Part shown: positions 6,195 to 6,909 of the stretch, piece by piece | Layout of the letters: the number at the start of each line of letters is the position of its first letter | Position numbering within the stretch: position 1 is the stretch's first letter | Source: Halanaerobiales bacterium | GTDB taxonomy: Bacteria; Bacillota; Halanaerobiia; Halanaerobiales; JADQBU01 | Assembly: GCA_016278435.1 (NCBI GenBank) | Contig: JADQBU010000405.1 | Coordinates: forward strand, 1 to 6,909 | Length of the DNA: 6,909 bases | Direction of reading: 5' to 3' | Translations under genes and position numbers: made by a program | Notes under the pieces: model-generated | The model's input: the letters and a program-made list of their open reading frames with translations, nothing else | Databases searched by the model: none | What the model was told of the DNA's origin: nothing

Positions 6195-6227
6195 AAGGGT
6201 ATCTCCGGCCATGGGGATACCCTTTTT
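6195..6227 (+). terminator. Intrinsic terminator of the chemoreceptor gene
   Basis: AAGGGTATCTCC (6195-6206) pairs with GGGGATACCCTT (6213-6224) with one wobble around the loop GGCCAT, and runs into TTTTT (6223-6227), 58 bases after the chemoreceptor stop. Confidence 0.93.
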
Positions 6228-6330
6228 AAATAACATTATATACCAATTATTAAACATCAAAAATCTTACCTGGATTCAGGATGTTATTGGGATCAAAGGC
6301 TCTCTTGATCTTTTTCATGCGTAAATTTTT

Positions 6331-6548
6331 GAATCAAAAATGTATTCCTGAACTTGTTAATCAAGCTAGGGATAATGGAGTTGTGACCCCTCCAGAACGA
6401 ATAAAAGTTGCCTAGATTTAGGTGCAAAAACTTAAATACTAAACTTCGTTCAAACTCAACTATTAGCACATACCTTACTTAGTATGTGTGAAGTATTGAG
6501 AAGCACCATCCGACGCGAAGCTAGTATCTTTGATGAAAATCTTTTTTT
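6331..6548 (+). mobile_element. Probable insertion-element remnant inside the glcD pseudogene
   Basis: This segment separates the two oxidase fragments. It starts with the tail of an open frame on the + strand (6329-6415) encoding LNQKCIPELVNQ, then ARDNGVVTPPERIKVA and a TAG stop. The abrupt join to oxidase sequence on the left shows that the ORF is truncated. Behind the stop lie nested inverted repeats (6421-6507). A truncated ORF end followed by a structured non-coding end is what the right end of an insertion sequence looks like, for example IS200/IS605-type elements. I do not recognise the protein tail well enough to name the family, and no terminal repeats or target duplication are proven. 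Confidence 0.4.
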
Positions 6549-6558
6549 GATTTAGGTG
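6415..6558 (+). repeat. Ten-base direct repeat GATTTAGGTG
   Basis: GATTTAGGTG occurs at 6415-6424, starting at the last base of the truncated ORF's stop codon, and again at 6549-6558, next to the oxidase fragment. The copies bracket about 124 bases that contain the nested inverted repeats. They could mark a target duplication, an element end or a deletion scar. Confidence 0.5.
6421..6507 (+). other. Nested inverted repeats, possible structured RNA or element end
   Basis: Three pairs of arms nest: GGTGC 6421-6425 with GCACC 6503-6507, AATACT 6435-6440 with AGTATT 6492-6497, and CACATAC 6467-6473 with GTATGTG 6482-6488 (8-base loop). CTTCG 6444-6448 could also pair with CGAAG 6516-6520, which would form a pseudoknot. 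No known RNA family is recognised. Confidence 0.4.
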
Positions 6559-6803
6559 GTGAGGTTCACTGTATTTGTAACCACTCCCGGCTCCAGAACC
6601 ATCATTAAATTATCATGGTCGATCTCCAGAATCCTGTTCATCTTCTCCAGAGAGAGTACAATACCACCATATAAAGGTAATCGCTCCCCCGGAATCGATG
6701 GAAGTTCTTGAGAATTTAGATAAAAATCTACTCAATTATTGGATTAACAAAATGGGATTAAAGAAGAATAACAGCAGGAAAAATTTTATGTTAATTCATT
6801 TTG

Positions 6804-6812
6804 TGGTATAAT
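6804..6812 (+). promoter_or_regulatory. Extended -10 promoter of the cysteine desulfurase gene
   Basis: TGGTATAAT is a perfect -10 hexamer (6807-6812) with the TG extension. The -35 at 17 bases (TTTTAT, 6784-6789) is weak, which extended -10 promoters tolerate. Transcription would start near 6819, giving a leader of about 44 bases. Confidence 0.65.
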
Positions 6813-6862
6813 ATGGTTGGATTACGGTTGTAATAAAAATATAAGGACTCAGGGGGATTATA

Positions 6863-6909
6863 ATGCAAGAAATTTATCTTGATAATAGTGCAACGACCAG
6901 ACCACTACC
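6863..6909 (+). CDS. Cysteine desulfurase (IscS/NifS family), N-terminal 15 codons, cut by window end
   Basis: ATG at 6863 follows AGGGGGA (6851-6857) at a good distance. The visible product MQEIYLDNSATTRPL is the family's characteristic N-terminus (the YLDNxATT motif). Such PLP enzymes take sulfur from cysteine for iron-sulfur clusters, tRNA thiolation or other thio-cofactors. Which member this is (IscS, NifS or a tRNA-dedicated one) cannot be told from 15 residues. It appears to be first in its transcript, with its own promoter, and no iscR-type gene lies directly upstream in the window. Confidence 0.85.
   Translation, partial: MQEIYLDNSATTRPL

Larger units (their letters stand above)
6250..6693 (-). 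pseudogene. glcD: Broken GlcD-type FAD-linked oxidase (glycolate/lactate oxidase family), two fragments
   Basis: Reading the - strand, 6693-6573 gives SGGAI, then after one extra base (6679 or nearby) PLYGGIVLSLEKMNRILEID followed by HDNLMMVLEPGVVTN. This is the FAD-binding (PP-loop-type) region of GlcD-like oxidases. Fragment 6330-6250 gives MKKIKRAFDPNNILNPGKIF then DV and a stop, the family's typical C-terminus. Intact family members have about 450-470 residues; here the N-terminus and some 330 central residues are gone, and about 240 bp of unrelated DNA lies between the pieces. With a frameshift as well, it cannot make an enzyme. The ancestral role would be FAD-dependent oxidation of 2-hydroxy acids. 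Both fragments match the family in order and strand, so the call is secure; the exact ends are approximate. Confidence 0.85.

Noticed and set aside
6317..6415. Complete 32-codon ORF starting at ATG 6317
   Set aside because: The first codons fall within the antisense of the glcD C-terminal fragment and there is no SD. The frame is better read as the tail of a truncated longer ORF.
6698..6811. 37-codon + strand ORF (MEVLENLDKNLL...) between the glcD remnant and the desulfurase gene
   Set aside because: No good SD, unrecognised product, and its stop overlaps the -10 of the desulfurase promoter. Could be a decayed gene tail, but unsupported.

Overview
The window reads as chromosomal DNA from a low-GC, Gram-positive-type anaerobe of the Clostridia/Halanaerobiales kind. 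The grounds are AT-rich intergenic DNA, purine-rich ribosome binding sites with long G runs, a Firmicutes-style YbaB tail, a secreted LysM protein, a chemoreceptor, an HD-GYP protein and an IscS/NifS start. The order-level placement is a guess from overall character, not from a marker gene.

Left part (1-1999, + strand): the 3' end of a YbaB/EbfC nucleoid-associated protein gene, an unrecognised 114-residue protein, and a six-LysM secreted cell-wall-binding protein, closed by a strong, probably bidirectional terminator. The 114-residue gene and the LysM gene share an unusual upstream layout. An inverted repeat has its 3' arm over the Shine-Dalgarno (SD) sequence, and a promoter-like -10 lies in its loop.

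Middle part (2023-4138, - strand): a probable operon. It begins with a 29-codon ORF, not previously listed, that looks like a pre-pheromone (signal peptide plus the tail ETSHWG). Next come a multi-pass membrane HD-GYP protein (predicted c-di-GMP phosphodiesterase) and a two-domain conserved hypothetical protein. Divergent to this operon is a methyl-accepting chemotaxis protein (4374-6137, TTG start) with its own terminator. The group suggests signalling that links an extracellular cue to motility or surface behaviour; the link is inferred from position only.

Right part (6228-6862): a gene graveyard. Two unmistakable fragments of a GlcD-type FAD-linked oxidase lie on the - strand, separated by about 240 bp of foreign-looking DNA. 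That DNA holds the tail of an unrecognised + strand ORF, nested inverted repeats and a 10-bp direct repeat, and is probably an insertion-element remnant. A consensus extended -10 promoter then leads into the first 15 codons of a cysteine desulfurase gene, cut by the window edge.
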